Part shown: piece by piece, positions 11,193 to 22,932 of the stretch | Numbering within the stretch: position 1 is the stretch's first letter | Layout of the letters: the number at the start of each line of letters is the position of its first letter | NCBI GenBank assembly: GCA_031771865.1 | Contig: JASISA010000027.1 | Span: forward strand, 2,604,001 to 2,668,000 | Direction: 5' to 3' | Length of the DNA stretch: 64,000 bases | Origin: Nothophaeocryptopus gaeumannii | Taxonomy: Eukaryota; Ascomycota; Dothideomycetes; Mycosphaerellales; Mycosphaerellaceae | Program-made: the position numbers and the translations under genes | Notes under the pieces: generated by a model | The model's database searches: none | The model's input: only the letters and a program-made list of their open reading frames with translations | What the model was told of the DNA's origin: nothing

Positions 11193-12581
11193 ATGTCGGG
11201 CGAAACAACGGCGACCTTGCCGCAAAGGCCTACCAAGCAGTTCCGCCGAGTCAGCTCTTCCGATGTAACTCTCAACTCCCTCAATCTGCGGTCGCCAACC
11301 GTCGTCGTTCCCCCGAAGCATCTTATGGCCCCCAGCGATGCGAACGAAGTGGCGGCTGCGATGGAGCTGGCGAGGCACGAGCTTGAAGACGCGGCGTCTC
11401 CTCTGTCATCACCATCGACTCCCCCAGAGAGCATGGTCACCGACAAGTTCGCCTTTGCATTTGATATCGACGGAGTCCTCATTCGCGGTGGCAGGCCCAT
11501 TCCAGAGGCCATTGAAGCCATGCAGGTTTTGAACGGCAAGAATGAATATGGCGTTAGGATTCCCTACATCTTTGTCACAAATGGTGGCGGCAAGACGGAG
11601 CAGGAGCGCTGCATTCAGCTTAGCAAGCAGCTGGAAATCGAGGTCTCACCGGGTCAATTCATCTGCGGCCACACTCCCATGCGAGAGATGGCCGCCAAAT
11701 ACAACACCGTGCTCGTCGTCGGCGGCGAAGGTGAAAAGTGCAGACATGTTGCCGAGGGCTACGGATTCAAGGATGTAGTGACACCTGGGGATATCATCAA
11801 GGACAATCCGGACACCACTCCCTTCCGTAAGCTCACCGACGAAGAACACAAGAATTCTCGCAGCCGAAACTTTGCGGATGTCAAGATTGAGGCTATCTTC
11901 GTCTTTGCAGATAGTAGAGACTGGGCTGGCGACCAGCAGATCATTCTTGATCTGCTCATGTCGAAGGGAGGCCACCTCGGCACACGCTCCGAAACTTTTG
12001 ACGACGGACCCCCTGTCTTCTTCTCACACAACGATGTCATTTGGTCCGCTTCCCACGACCTGACCCGCCTGGGAATGGGCGCTCTACGTCTGTCGTTGGA
12101 GGCGATGTTCAAGGCGGTGACTGGCAAGGAACTTAAGACGACTGCATTTGGGAAACCGCAAGTTGGGACCTTCCAGTTCGCCACTCGTCTCTTGCAACAG
12201 TGGCGACGAGACACGCACGGCATCGACGCACCACCGGAGACGGTCTATTTCGTTGGCGACACTCCAGAGTCGGACATTCGTGGCACCAACGAGTTTAACA
12301 AGCAGTCGGAGAACCTCTGGTACTCAATCCTTGTTAACACTGGCGTACATCAGTCTGGAACGAAGCCACGCTTTACGCCCAAGGCCAGCGTGGAAACTGT
12401 ACTGGACGCGGTCATGCATGGCATTGAGCGGGAAAACAAGAGACAACAGAAAGTGCTACTGAAGGAACAGCTCAACATTGAAGGCGGGAAGCTCAACGGT
12501 TCCGGCATTACGGATCACCCTGTTTTCACACCTGAGCCGACAAACGGCAAAAAGGATCCAATGGACGACGCTCCTCAGTAG
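11193..12581 (+). CDS. HAD-superfamily hydrolase, CECR5/YKR070W type
   Basis: One exon encoding 462 residues from the ATG at 11193. The open frame continues upstream without an ATG. The HAD motif I nucleophile pair is in FDIDGV (Asp91 and Asp93), motif II is VTNGGG at 128-133, and the C-terminal HAD core has GDTPESDIRG with acidic metal ligands. The cap region between them has the FSHNDVIWS block typical of the CECR5/HDHD5 group, whose yeast member YKR070W is mitochondrial. The first 85 residues are Ser/Thr/Pro-rich and basic, with no acidic run before residue 49, so they could serve as a mitochondrial presequence (inference). The physiological phosphate substrate of this family is unknown. 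The Lys- and Gln-rich C-terminus extends past the HAD core. Confidence 0.9.
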   Translation: MSGETTATLPQRPTKQFRRVSSSDVTLNSLNLRSPTVVVPPKHLMAPSDANEVAAAMELARHELEDAASPLSSPSTPPESMVTDKFAFAFDIDGVLIRGGRPIPEAIEAMQVLNGKNEYGVRIPYIFVTNGGGKTEQERCIQLSKQLEIEVSPGQFICGHTPMREMAAKYNTVLVVGGEGEKCRHVAEGYGFKDVVTPGDIIKDNPDTTPFRKLTDEEHKNSRSRNFADVKIEAIFVFADSRDWAGDQQIILDLLMSKGGHLGTRSETFDDGPPVFFSHNDVIWSASHDLTRLGMGALRLSLEAMFKAVTGKELKTTAFGKPQVGTFQFATRLLQQWRRDTHGIDAPPETVYFVGDTPESDIRGTNEFNKQSENLWYSILVNTGVHQSGTKPRFTPKASVETVLDAVMHGIERENKRQQKVLLKEQLNIEGGKLNGSGITDHPVFTPEPTNGKKDPMDDAPQ

Positions 12582-14210
12582 AGTGTGGCTCCCTTGCTCT
12601 TGGTTATAGACAGGCGCAGTGATACTTTTGAGGAGGCGTCGTCTGCATTTACGGTGTTTGGGCATTTTGACGATGGATAACTTGATACCACTGAACAGCG
12701 TCCGTCGTATTTCAGTATGAAGGCGATAGAGATTAGAGCAAGAGATGGGAAGACGGCCTGACAAAGGACACTTACAGCATTGATAGAGGAGAATAGATGA
12801 AGGAGATGGCCACGCCGGACTCACGAATCAGACTGATGTTCGCTTCTTTGCACATCTTTCATCAGTTCTACGTTTGGTGCTGACCACCGGCATCAAAATT
12901 TGGTCGCATTCGCACATCAACTTACGCCTTGGATATGTTTTCTCCAAGATCTGAACCTCCACGTGGGACAAACACAGCAGCAGCAACTTGCCGAGATTGG
13001 TGCGACTCGAGACATCATCGGACCTGCAGACTCCGCGCAAATACCCATACTCCCCCTCACTCTCGTCTAGGATACACCCCAGTCTTCGGTTGCGCGGGGA
13101 CTGAAGCAGTACACAACTGCACATGCACTAGTGGCCTCGTGATATGACCCTGGAATGGCTGTGAAGCCCACGAGCATCCTCAGCTCGGGGCTATCTCCAT
13201 GAAGTAAGTCTTACATACCGCGCGAGATTCCTGTCTCGCTTCTCTGCAGCCTTCAAAATGAAGAAGCGCAGCTACTTCCAAGCCGGCAACTTCCCAACCC
13301 CATGAGTCCCGAGGAAAGAAAGGTCCTAAGAAGTTATTGCCCACAGCTTTCCAATACCATTCTTCCCACGTGAAGATGCGGGTTACTCCACCTGGAGATC
13401 CCGGATCCTGCAGGAGCAAGCCCCGCAAACGCACAGTGCACTTGTCACATGCAAATCATTCGATAGTACCGGATATTGTCAATAATTACATTCGGACGGA
13501 AAGGCCAAAACTGCATTGGGTGACACTCTACCATCCGACGGAAATAATCTTCCAGCACAAGGCAATCTGTCTTTCTCGTTGCGTTGGCCTATTTCGTAGT
13601 GTTGCTCTTCGCTGTACCAAAGTCTTTGAGAACAAAGTGAAAGCGGCCCGGCAAAGTGCGGTGCAGTCAAGCTTTGCTGATGGTACATTTGTACCCCCGA
13701 GATGATGTACGTGACGTGGACAGGGTGACAGTCGCCGCCGCCCTTAGTCGCTGGCGTAATGCCTGATTTGATGCCTGGCCTCAAGCGAGTGAAGTCAGTA
13801 ATTGAAAGAGGCGCTAGCGACTGAGGGCGGCCTTCACCCTGTCCATGTTACATGTTCAGACGTGTGAGGTTGATTGGCGAGCAAAGAGCGTACCATCCCA
13901 CGTGACAAGCCTACCTCGCTTGGTTCTATCTGCCTGTTGCTGTTCAAGTCTTGCTCTGAAAGTAAACGTATAACGGTGACGAAGGCTCGAAGCTGCTCAT
14001 CGGATCAGATAGTTCCAACATTTGGCATTATCGTCTATTGCTGCTCGAGCGGAAAGGCCATTTCACAGCGCCGTATTGCGTCATCGACGTGACCAAAGCC
14101 ATTTGAGACTCTTTCCCAAGTCCAATTTCATGGCATTTGGTAAACTCACTCAGAGTAGTTCCAGGATATTCTACAACAGCGTTCCCGCGCTACATCATTC
14201 CAACAGCTGA
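12582..14210. other. convergent intergenic region
   Basis: About 1.6 kb between the 3' ends of the HAD hydrolase and DYRK kinase genes. No supported gene. It contains the imperfect inverted repeat at 13705-13857, described separately. Such a long gap between convergent genes suggests inserted or decayed sequence. Confidence 0.5.
13705..13857. repeat. imperfect inverted repeat, possible MITE-like remnant
   Basis: A left arm at about 13705-13757 and a right arm at about 13808-13857 are imperfect reverse complements around a spacer of about 50 bp. The shared core is tggacagggtga followed by a gccgccct/cagtcgct block, with a 3-base indel and scattered mismatches. The structure could fold into a long hairpin. 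Possibilities are a miniature inverted-repeat element remnant, a solo foldback, or a structured 3' region. I did not see a clear target-site duplication. Confidence 0.6.
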
Positions 14211-17200
14211 CTATGTTCTCCACCTAGCAGCATTCGCCTCCCTAGCGGCCATCTGCGCTAGATTGCCGCTGTTTGAAGCATTCTGACTGCCCACCCGCTG
14301 TGACACTGAACTGCTGGTAGACGATGCAGTGCGAGGGGCGCCATTGCTGGCACGCTTGCTGCCTGCTGCCATGACCGTACTGTTCACAGTGCTTTGCCTG
14401 CGGTTGACTCCATTCTGTTTAGAAGGAGAGCCGTGGGCCTGCAAGGTACTTGTGGACGCGAGAGGGACGCCATTGCGCAAGGCAGTCTGTGGAGTCTCCG
14501 GCAACGGCCTCGTTCTTTCCTTTGCGGGAGTCTGTTGCGCCTGTTGCTGTGCAAAAGCGTTGCCCGAGCCACTGGAAATGCCGGCCGTGGTGTGCACTCG
14601 CTTTATCGGGCTCGATATGCTACCATTGGCGTTAGGAACAGCGGTAGGTCTGACTCTCGCCGCACGCCGAGCTTCATCGGGGATGCCTGGACGTTGATTA
14701 AGAGGTTGATTGGAGACAAATGGATGCTGAACAGCTTCGTGAGGCTTCATCCTGCGATCCGGGTCCCACCGGAGACAGCGCGAAACGAAGTCGAGGAAAG
14801 CTTCATCTTCGGTCTTGAGAGCCTGGGCCAAGGTTTTGGAGCTGGGCCGGCGCCGCCTGCCCTTGCTGCTGACTGTGACTCGTGGCTTGCCAACAGAGTC
14901 GAAGAAAAGCTTTTTCCTCGTGCATCTCTCCACCAGATGCCGGTCAGGAGGTCCAAAAATTTCCATGATACACGCCAGTTGCTCCTGTTCGTTTTCCCCC
15001 GGGAAAAGTGGATAGCCAGTCAAAAGCTCCGCTAAAATGCAGCCCAGCGACCACATGTCGATTCCAAGACCGTAACTGCTGCCCAAGATGACTTCTGGGC
15101 TGCGATAGAAACGGGATTGGATGTACGTATACACCTTCTCCTCTTCTTTGCAGCTACTGCCAAAGTCTATCACGCGAATATCGGCTTTTCGTGCCTCGCA
15201 TAACAGAATGTTTTCTGGTTTTAGGTCGCAATGGATGATGCGCTTGTTCTGCAGCAATACCAAACAAGCTAGCATCTGTCGCGCGAATCGGCGGATGAGC
15301 GAGAGCGAGAATCCGGCAAAGTTGTGCGCCCGTATAAGTTCGTAAAGATTGATACTGAGGCATGGGGTGACGATGCAGAGATGAGAGCGGAAATAGAATG
15401 AGGAGGTGATGGAAAGGGTGGCGTGAGAACCATCCGGATCCTGCGTTGAGTGTCAGTTCGTGATGCAACGACGCATACAGTTGTCAACTTACCCATTCTC
15501 TCAGCCGGCCGAGAATGCCGACCTCAACAAGGGCCTGCTGGTGGAAGCGCTTTTTGTTCCTGATGATTTTGACGGCCACTAGCCCACCGTCTTTGTGGTC
15601 AACGCAACGGACGACTTGACCGAAGCTCCCCTTGCCAAGAACATCGACGACCTCATACCGATACGCGAGGTGATCACCAAGTACGATATTGTAGTCGCCA
15701 CGCTCATCATCGTAGCCGTAATTGCCAGATTTTGTGTCCTTGTCGCCAGCTGTTGGTTGAGGCGAGGATGTAAGACTGCCGACAATCTTGCGGGCGTTTT
15801 TGGTTCCCGTGAAGTAGATGCCGTCCTTTTCGTAGTCCATGATCTCGCCACGCTCGAATATATTGAGTGCACAATTACGGTCGTGTAACACGCGATCAGG
15901 GCTCATAGGCGACCGAGCAACGGCACGCTTCAACAGCTCTTCGCTCTCCCTCGCCGCTGTGTCAACATCGCGTCGCTTCTGAGAGAGGCGGCGCATCTCA
16001 TCGTCCGCAGAAGAATCATCTTTGTCTTTGAGTATCGCAGATAACGCGGGTGCAGCGGGGCTTGGGCGAGGTTTCGTGACGAGGCTCGGACCTCTAGGCA
16101 CGTTCGACCGATTGTTCGAATGGATATTACCCCAGCTGGTAGCGCGAGTCCCTGCACTGACAGGCTGCGGCTGCTCGCTGTGAAGGCTCTTAGTCTTCGG
16201 GACCGGAGGATGCGCTTGCTCTGTCTCCGCGCTACCCTGCGCCAGGGTCGCAGAGTTGTGCGACGTGGAAAAGGTCTTCCTATGGATGGATTCAAAGCTT
16301 GGTCTTGTGGTTGCAATAGGGATGCTTGGGATGTCTCCCATCCACGTGGCGCTTGCGGGAAGCTTTGGAGGTGGCATATCGCTCTGCCGCTTGTGCAATT
16401 TGCCCGTCGCCTTCTCCTTTTCAGATGTTGAGCCATCTTGCAGTGGGCTGGACTTGCTGTCTAGTATGTGTGTTGCCTTGCTACTGCTTCGTCGCCAGCC
16501 CAAGGACAGCTTTCGACGTAATCCTCCGCTGTTCTCTTTCCTGGCTTCGGCAGAGGCCGTATCGGCCACAGTACTCTCGAGAAGTATTGGTGTCTCAGCC
16601 GTCTTGTAGGTCGCGTCAGTGCCGCTTCGACTAGGTCTTGGACCCAGCGGCTTTTGAGGCATTGCATCGGGAATTTGCTGGCTCTGAAACCTCCCCAATG
16701 TCAACTCTCCAGTGTAGTCGCCACTTGGTCTACCGCGCTGAGCTCTCATGAACTCGCCGGACACCTTGGGCAGGGAGCCTGACGAAAACGGCGTGATCGC
16801 GTTGCGTTGCTTGTAGTTGGGAATCGGTACTCCGTTGCCATGCACCTCTGTGTCGGTGTCATCAAAATGTTGCGCCACACTTGGATCGTCCAACTGCATC
16901 AGATCTCGCAAAGCAAAGTGCGACGAGGAAGTTCGCATCGCTTTCTGTTTGATTGCCTCTTCGTCTTGACGGCGATAGAATGTTGCTTTGCTGGCAGTCA
17001 TTGGAGTGGAGGGCGTCTTGGTGACGCGTTTTGGCTCAGGGTTTTGTGCCATCACAAAATCCTCGTGCATCTCATCTTCCTGGCTCTGACGAGGGTACGC
17101 GTGAGATTTACTCGTTGCCGCTCCTATTGGCATGAGGTTGAGTGGCGGCAGACGTAGAGGTTGCAAGTTGCTATTCTTCCGTCCATTGCCATCAATTGGC

Positions 17201-18942
17201 GGTCTGGGCGACTTTGAGCCAGAAGAAAGGTTGACGCTTCGCTCGATGTTCTCGATTGTGTTCGTGCGCTGATGAGTCCATGGAGAAAGATCAGCGGAGG
17301 GCTTCCTCCGTGAAGACGGATCAAGACCAGACTTCTGTAGTTTACTGGAGAAAGAGCTCTCGCCGTCCAGTTCTGAACTTGCCGATTCGCCCTTGCCGAG
17401 ATTGCCGGATTGGTGTGATTTCAGTGGGCCCGAGAAATAGTGCTGCTGTTCCGTTTCCCTGGGACTCTCAAAAGCTTTGGGTATTGCAGGAACCGGTGGT
17501 ACGGCCTCCTCTTCGTCTCCATACTGTGCAGTACTAGAATGAACACCCCTTGCCTTGGGGGTGGGCAACCGCGATGTACAACCAGACGAGGTGTTGAGCG
17601 AGGCGTAGCTGGACTTGGCGCTAAGGCTGACGCCTCCTCCTTGTTGACCGAATCGACCCTCCGGTGAGGCTCGCGCTGAAGTGGGCGTAGGAATGCTCGC
17701 CTTTCTGGGGATGAGGCTTGGACTGGGCTGAGCGAAACGTGGCAATTCCAGCTTTGCTGGATAGGCATCGTCTGGAGGTGGTGGGAGGTCTTTGGCAAGA
17801 TTGCTCGGCAGAGGTGGTGCCTGCATCATTGAAAGTCTCTTGAGACGTCGAGCATCGGTCGGACTGATTGTACGGGCACCCAGGCCAGAAGCCCGGCCGG
17901 AGATGACAGATTGACGTTTGTTCCCGGATGAGGAGGGCGTTTGTGCCCTGTTCGGATTGCCTTTCGACGTCGCCCTGACGGGAGGAGTTCCCACATCTTG
18001 TTGACGCGGAGGCGGCTGTAAACTCTTGACCTTATTGGCCCTAGATTGAGTGGTGGCAGTCAACGCGCGAGGTAGTTCTGCTCCACCCGATGTGGATGGC
18101 TGCATCGTGGTCCGCCGCGCCTTGTTGAGACTGCTGTTTCGCGCTAGGTTCGACTTCAGGTTTGAGTCTGTCGCGGAGCTGGGCAATGGCTGGCTGGCTT
18201 TGCGGCCCTCCATCATCGATGGAATGACACCCGGACCCAGCGACTTCCTCGGAGCTCGGGAGCCGGCCCCAACTGGAGGGGGCGCAGGACCAGAAGGGGG
18301 AGGGCCCTGAGGTGCTGTGATCTGCCTCCTAGTCCGCAAAGACAGTCCGCCTGACTGCGTGGCTGCTGTCGATTCTCGGTTGGTCGATGAATTGGAAGCC
18401 TGCCTAGTCCCCGTGACGGCGCTGAGCCTCCGCCGCAGGCTCTGGCTCCTGCTCAAACCAGCGTCATCTCTTGTGTCCGACTTTTGCGCTACTGCCCGGC
18501 TGCTTTCTGGCCCAGCAGCTTGGGTCTGAGTGCCATTGTTGCTGCCGTCTCTAAGCATCCCACCCCTACTTCCAGCACCGGGAAAGTTGCTCAGAAGCGG
18601 CCCGTTGCCGTCATAGTTAGCAATGGAGTTCTGCAGGTCGTCAAAGCTCACGGTCGGGATGAAGTCGAGGTCGCTACCACCAAGATTGCGCTCGGAAGGC
18701 ATGCGAGGAAGGTTGAAGTCGGCGGCGGCGGCGGCGGCAGGAGAGGGCCTACTGAAGCTGAAGCGATTCGCGTCTGTGGCCCTGGTGAGGAACGACTCGG
18801 AGCTGCTCTGCGGCAGGAAAGAACGAGCGGTGTTGGTTGAGTCTGACACGGCAGGCGCGAATGGGCTGCTGCCGCCTCCGCTGGGCACTCTGTTCGTAGC
18901 GTCAGCATCAGCATTCCACCTTTTGAAGAAAGTGGTGAACAT
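14211..18942 (-). CDS. DYRK-family protein kinase, Pom1-like, with a very long N-terminus
   Basis: Two exons (15493-18942 and 14211-15440) separated by a 52-nt intron inside the kinase domain give about 1559 residues. A DYRK-homology box (GDYNIVLGDHLAYRYEV) precedes the P-loop GKGSFG (about 1103-1108) and the VAVK lysine (1125). HCDLKPEN gives the catalytic Asp at about 1222 and the DFG Asp is at about 1242. The activation loop YTY (about 1254-1256) is the DYRK autophosphorylation site. The N-terminal 1050 residues are low-complexity Ser/Pro/Arg with many phosphosites, and the C-terminal tail is also disordered. Fission yeast Pom1, a polarity and cell-size kinase, is the closest named type I recall. 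The start at MFTTFFKRW (18942) is preferred, but an upstream in-frame ATG at 19044 would add 34 residues. Confidence 0.92.
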
Positions 18943-21022
18943 CGATATCGAACCAATGCTGCTTTCTTGTGATAGCAGTGTGTGGGGATACCTACCTTTT
19001 GCCAGGGCTGGGATACTCCCCGGGCCCGCTGGGTACTCGCACATTCTCTCGCAGCGTGCTTCGTCTTCGATGGTGCTGGGCGAAACCGGGCCTGTGCTCG
19101 ACAGTTTGTCTCGAGGCAGAAGCCGGGACAGACGGTTTGCGGAAGATGGTGTTGTCGGTCGTGCTGGATTCGGCGGCAGTGCGCTGAAACTTGCGGCGCA
19201 CCAAAGATTCGGCTGTTCGCCTGTCAGTGGTCTGTCGTGAGAGGCGTGCGGTCATTGGCAGTGAAGTCTCACATTCATTGCCCGAATCGTCAGGCACATT
19301 GTTGTTCCGCTCGCGATCCAGGTACGAGCCCGCTCGCATCCCGGGCTGGAAGCGGGAGGCAACGTCCATATTGTTACTACGGTCGAGAAACGGTCGCTAG
19401 TAGATCCAATGTGCTGGAAGGTAAGGTCTCCCACAAGCAGTCTTCCTTTCCTTCTGCTTCCTTGTGCCCGGTCGTTGCTGCAAATGGCAGTGGCGTCGCT
19501 CGATTCGCTACCGCTGGAATTCAGAGGGGCAGAGCTGCATCGTGGCCAGTCAACGCATTTCACGCGTTGCTCGTGCTCTTCGCCGGCGTAGGTTGGAGGA
19601 GGCTCGGCAGCAGCGGTAGAAACAGCGCAGTGTGCAAACTCGCGCGCAAGAAGCCGCAGTCCACAGTCGGCGATGCGGTGCAGAGTCGGGAGACTTCGAG
19701 CTGCTCAACGGGGGCGGCGATCGGTAGGGTCACTTCGGGTGGTGTTGTTGATCTCTGCCCTGCGTGTGCTTAGGAGGTGGGACGTGGGACCGCCTCGGAC
19801 GCTCTCCAGGGTCGTGTGGTCGCGCCGTCTCGGTCCAGACTGACGAGGAGTCCTCACTGCGAGGCCACACGCAGACGCAATGCTGGTGCGGACGACGTCG
19901 AAAAATGTGGTAGGCGCGGCACGGATGAGTCTGGTAGTGTGGCAGGCGGCCGTGCTCACTCCCATACAAAAAGGTGAGGTCAAGGTCAAGCAGTTAGCGG
20001 CATTAGAGCAGTCAGTAGTAGCGGCGCGGTTGCTGCTCGCGACACCAACTCCCTGCTGAAGGTTCCGTGCATGCACTTCACGGGCCAGTGACAACTTGCA
20101 GGCGGAACCCTGTCGGCCTGCCGGACTGCGCACATGTCGACCTCGACAGCCAACAAGCCAGAACAACGAACAACTCTCTCTGCAGTCTATTGCTACTATC
20201 CTCCCCGTCGCATCGCTAGCTAGTGAGATACCACCACCACCCACCGTGAGTAGAGCAACCGCACTACCCTGCACCGCTCCCCGCCTGCACACCAACAGCA
20301 TCTCGCCAGCCCACGGATGTACTGCTATCATCGAATCGTGCATGGCTCAATGCGGCAGATACCGCCAAGTAATCTCATCATGCGAGCAGAGCAGTGTAGC
20401 GCAAGTGGCAGCCATGCCATGCAGCACGTCCTAGCCCCATGATTCTGCTTGCATTGATCGATGCACTCCTGAACGACCAACTCACAGGAGGCACATGACG
20501 CGAGTCAGAGAACGTCTCCTCTCGTCTCGGCTGCAGCAGTAGAGCGAGAACTCAAAGATAGCCTCTGAGCATTGAGCCTCCTAAGTTGTCGATCGTCTTC
20601 CACATCATGTTTGCAACTTATCACACACATATCCCGTCTGGAAGCAGCTTCATCAGACTTCACGGCAAGCCAAATTTAAGGCTGTACCCGTTGCCGCCCG
20701 CCGCCCGCTTCCCGCGTCTGAATTTGGACTTCTCGCATCACAAGACAGACACATCTGCAAGAGTTTTGAACCTGCGTTGCATTGTTCTGAATTGCGAATC
20801 ATTCGACAACCTGCGCTACCACCTCTTGCGAGCTCGGCTTCGTTGTTCTGCCCTTCAAGTCGCTCCTACAGTCAGGATATGACGCAGACACATCCTCGCT
20901 CGTGATACGACAGTACAAGCTGCCTTGACAGGTCTCACCTGGCTGCCAACTTCACTTTAATCTCATCGTCGCTCCGAGAAGAGCATCACGGCTCTTTGCT
21001 GCGCCGTTGCAGCGCGCGGACG
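18943..21022. other. divergent intergenic region
   Basis: About 2 kb between the kinase start and the YchF-type GTPase start. Open frames of up to 264 codons exist on both strands (for example 18982-19773 + and 19705-20343 -). They begin at near-cognate starts or overlap the kinase 5' end, and none shows a domain. A splice-donor-like gtaggt near 18995 on the minus strand hints at a 5'-leader intron of the kinase gene. It most likely holds long leaders and promoters of both genes. Confidence 0.45.
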
Positions 21023-22621
21023 ATGCCTCGTGATCCCGTACGTATTGTTTAGTGATTATATGCCACATCCGAATCAACGTGGACGTGACATGGCTGACCA
21101 CGGTGCAGCTCATCGGGCTGGTGCGTCTCTATCAAGTCTCTTCCCGCTCACAAAATTCTTGCTAAGATCCATAGGTGGGGAAACCTAGTTCAGGCAAATC
21201 TACGACACTCAACTCACTCACAGATACAACAGCTAAAGTAGGTCTGTGCAAATTCGATGGGAACCAGTCTCAGCCTTTACTTACCTTTCTCTAAAGGCAA
21301 TTTTCCTTTCACGACCATCGACCCGAACCGTGCGATAGGGTATCTTCATATATCATGCGCCTGCTCTCGAACTTCTATTTCAGGTAATAGACCTGCCAAC
21401 CCATCCGAGGACCCACCATTATCAACAAGATGTAAGCCAAACTATGGCGCATGTGAGCGAGGAGTGCGGAGCGTGCCAGTCGAGCTCTTAGATGTCGCCG
21501 GCCTCATTCCCGGAGCCCATGAAGGGAAAGGCCTTGGTAACAAGTTTCTGGACGACTTACGCCACGCAGATGCTCTTATTCATGTTGTTGATGTTAGCGG
21601 CACCACAGATGCGGAGGGGAAAGCGACACGAGGGTACGATCCCTCGCAAGACATCGAATGGTTACGTTCGGAGATCGTCAACTGGGTCCTAGGAAATCTG
21701 AAGCAAAAGTGGGGAGGCATCAAACGGAGACATGTAGCCATAAAGGCCACGGCTGTCGAGACTCTGCAAGGCCAGTTTTCTGGCTATGGGAGCACTGCGG
21801 CTGTGGTAGCGCGTACGCTCGATAAGATGCAACTGAAAATACCGCTCCAAGACTGGGATGATGAGACGGTGCAGGCTGTCGTGGAAGCCTTTGTGGACGA
21901 GAAGTTTCCAACGGTAAGAGCCGAAACTGTCAGATTATCACAGACACAACTGACATTTCGCTTTTGAGGTGCTTGCTCTGAATAAGATCGACCACGCAGA
22001 TGCCGACAAGAATGTATCCAAGATCGCGAAAACGGAAAAGCCGGAGCGCCTGGTACTATGTAGCGCCATCTCCGAAGTTTTCCTACGCCGACTCGTCAAA
22101 CAGGGCTTCATCCGCTACATTCCAGGATCCGAGTTTGTGGACACAAGAGAAGACCTTATAAATCAAGGCGAACCTGATGGAGGTGGATTAAAGGAAATGG
22201 ACGAGAAGCTCAAGACGCGAATAGAGAACATGAAGGACATGGTTCTCTATCGGTTTGGCAGTACAGGGGTGAACCAGGTGCTCACGCGCGCGTCTGAACT
22301 CCTAGGACTTACGCCCGTGTTTCCAGTACGAAACATTGGTACGTTCGGTAGTGGAGAGGCCGGCACAGCGGGAGGCGATAAAGCCGCCGTATTTCGCGAC
22401 TGTGTTCTGGTCAAGAAAGGGAGCACAGTGGGCGATGTCTATCGGAAGGTGATGGGCGATGCTCCTCTTGCCTACGTTGAGACGGTCGGAGGGGTGAGGG
22501 TCAGCGAGGAGGACGTTGTCTCGCCCGGTAAGAATGATGTAAGCCTACCATCCACAGATCCCATCGATGCTCGTAATTGACATACGCGCAGATTTTGTCG
22601 TTCAAGGTCGGCCGTGCATAG
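21023..22621 (+). CDS. Obg/YchF-type GTPase with C-terminal TGS domain
   Basis: Six exons: 21023-21037, 21109-21120, 21175-21241, 21297-21913, 21969-22538 and 22592-22621, encoding 436 residues. The first two exons are only 15 and 12 nt. Joined with the third they restore the strongly conserved start MPRDPLIGLVGKPSSGKST, with the Walker A motif at residues 11-18. The G3 region (LLDVAGLIPGA), the FLDDLRHAD block and the G4 motif NKID (242-245) follow, and the C-terminus ends in a TGS-like ILSFKVG. This is the archaeal-type YchF-related group found in many fungi, distinct from Ola1. TGS domains suggest an RNA or ribosome link, but the biological role is not established. The donor of intron 3 (gtctgt) is weak but demanded by the KVGNF conservation. 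Confidence 0.88.
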
Positions 22622-22932
22622 GAGCAGGAAATGTTCAGCGCAACGCCCGTGTAGTGCCGGTCGGTATCGAGTCCGCCAGTGCAAGGCCATCACGTTCGAC
22701 TTGAGGCATCATACCTAGCGTAGCAGTAGGCTATGCAGAGTGCATGTTGCGCAAGAACGACCTTTTGTCCTTTCATTTCACCTTCTCACCCCACCTCACC
22801 AAATCAGTCAGCTGACTAAGCTTCGTCCCGTATCATCCTTCACCTCAAGGTTCCTGCGACTCTTCCTGCATGCTTCGACAAAAAACACATTCACTCTTAC
22901 ATCTGCACACTTGAATCTACCGAAACACCACG
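22622..22932. other. short intergenic region
   Basis: About 310 bp between two genes on the same strand. It should hold the 3' end of the GTPase gene and the promoter of the PTPA gene. The last 150 bp are rich in C and T (ttcatttcaccttctcacc and similar), as expected for a leader. No other element seen. Confidence 0.5.

Noticed and set aside
18982..19773. 264-codon open frame on the plus strand
   Set aside because: Overlaps the kinase 5' region on the other strand, shows no domain and has an Arg/Ser/Ala composition typical of an antisense shadow in GC-rich DNA.
19705..20343. 212-codon minus-strand open frame
   Set aside because: No recognisable motif, odd composition, and it overlaps other equally long frames. 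Treated as leader/promoter DNA.
21175..21180. Suspected frameshift in the P-loop exon of the YchF-type GTPase
   Set aside because: With exon 3 starting at 21175 and ending at 21241 all phases agree, and the conserved VGKPSSGKS and KVGNF words are restored without any base change.
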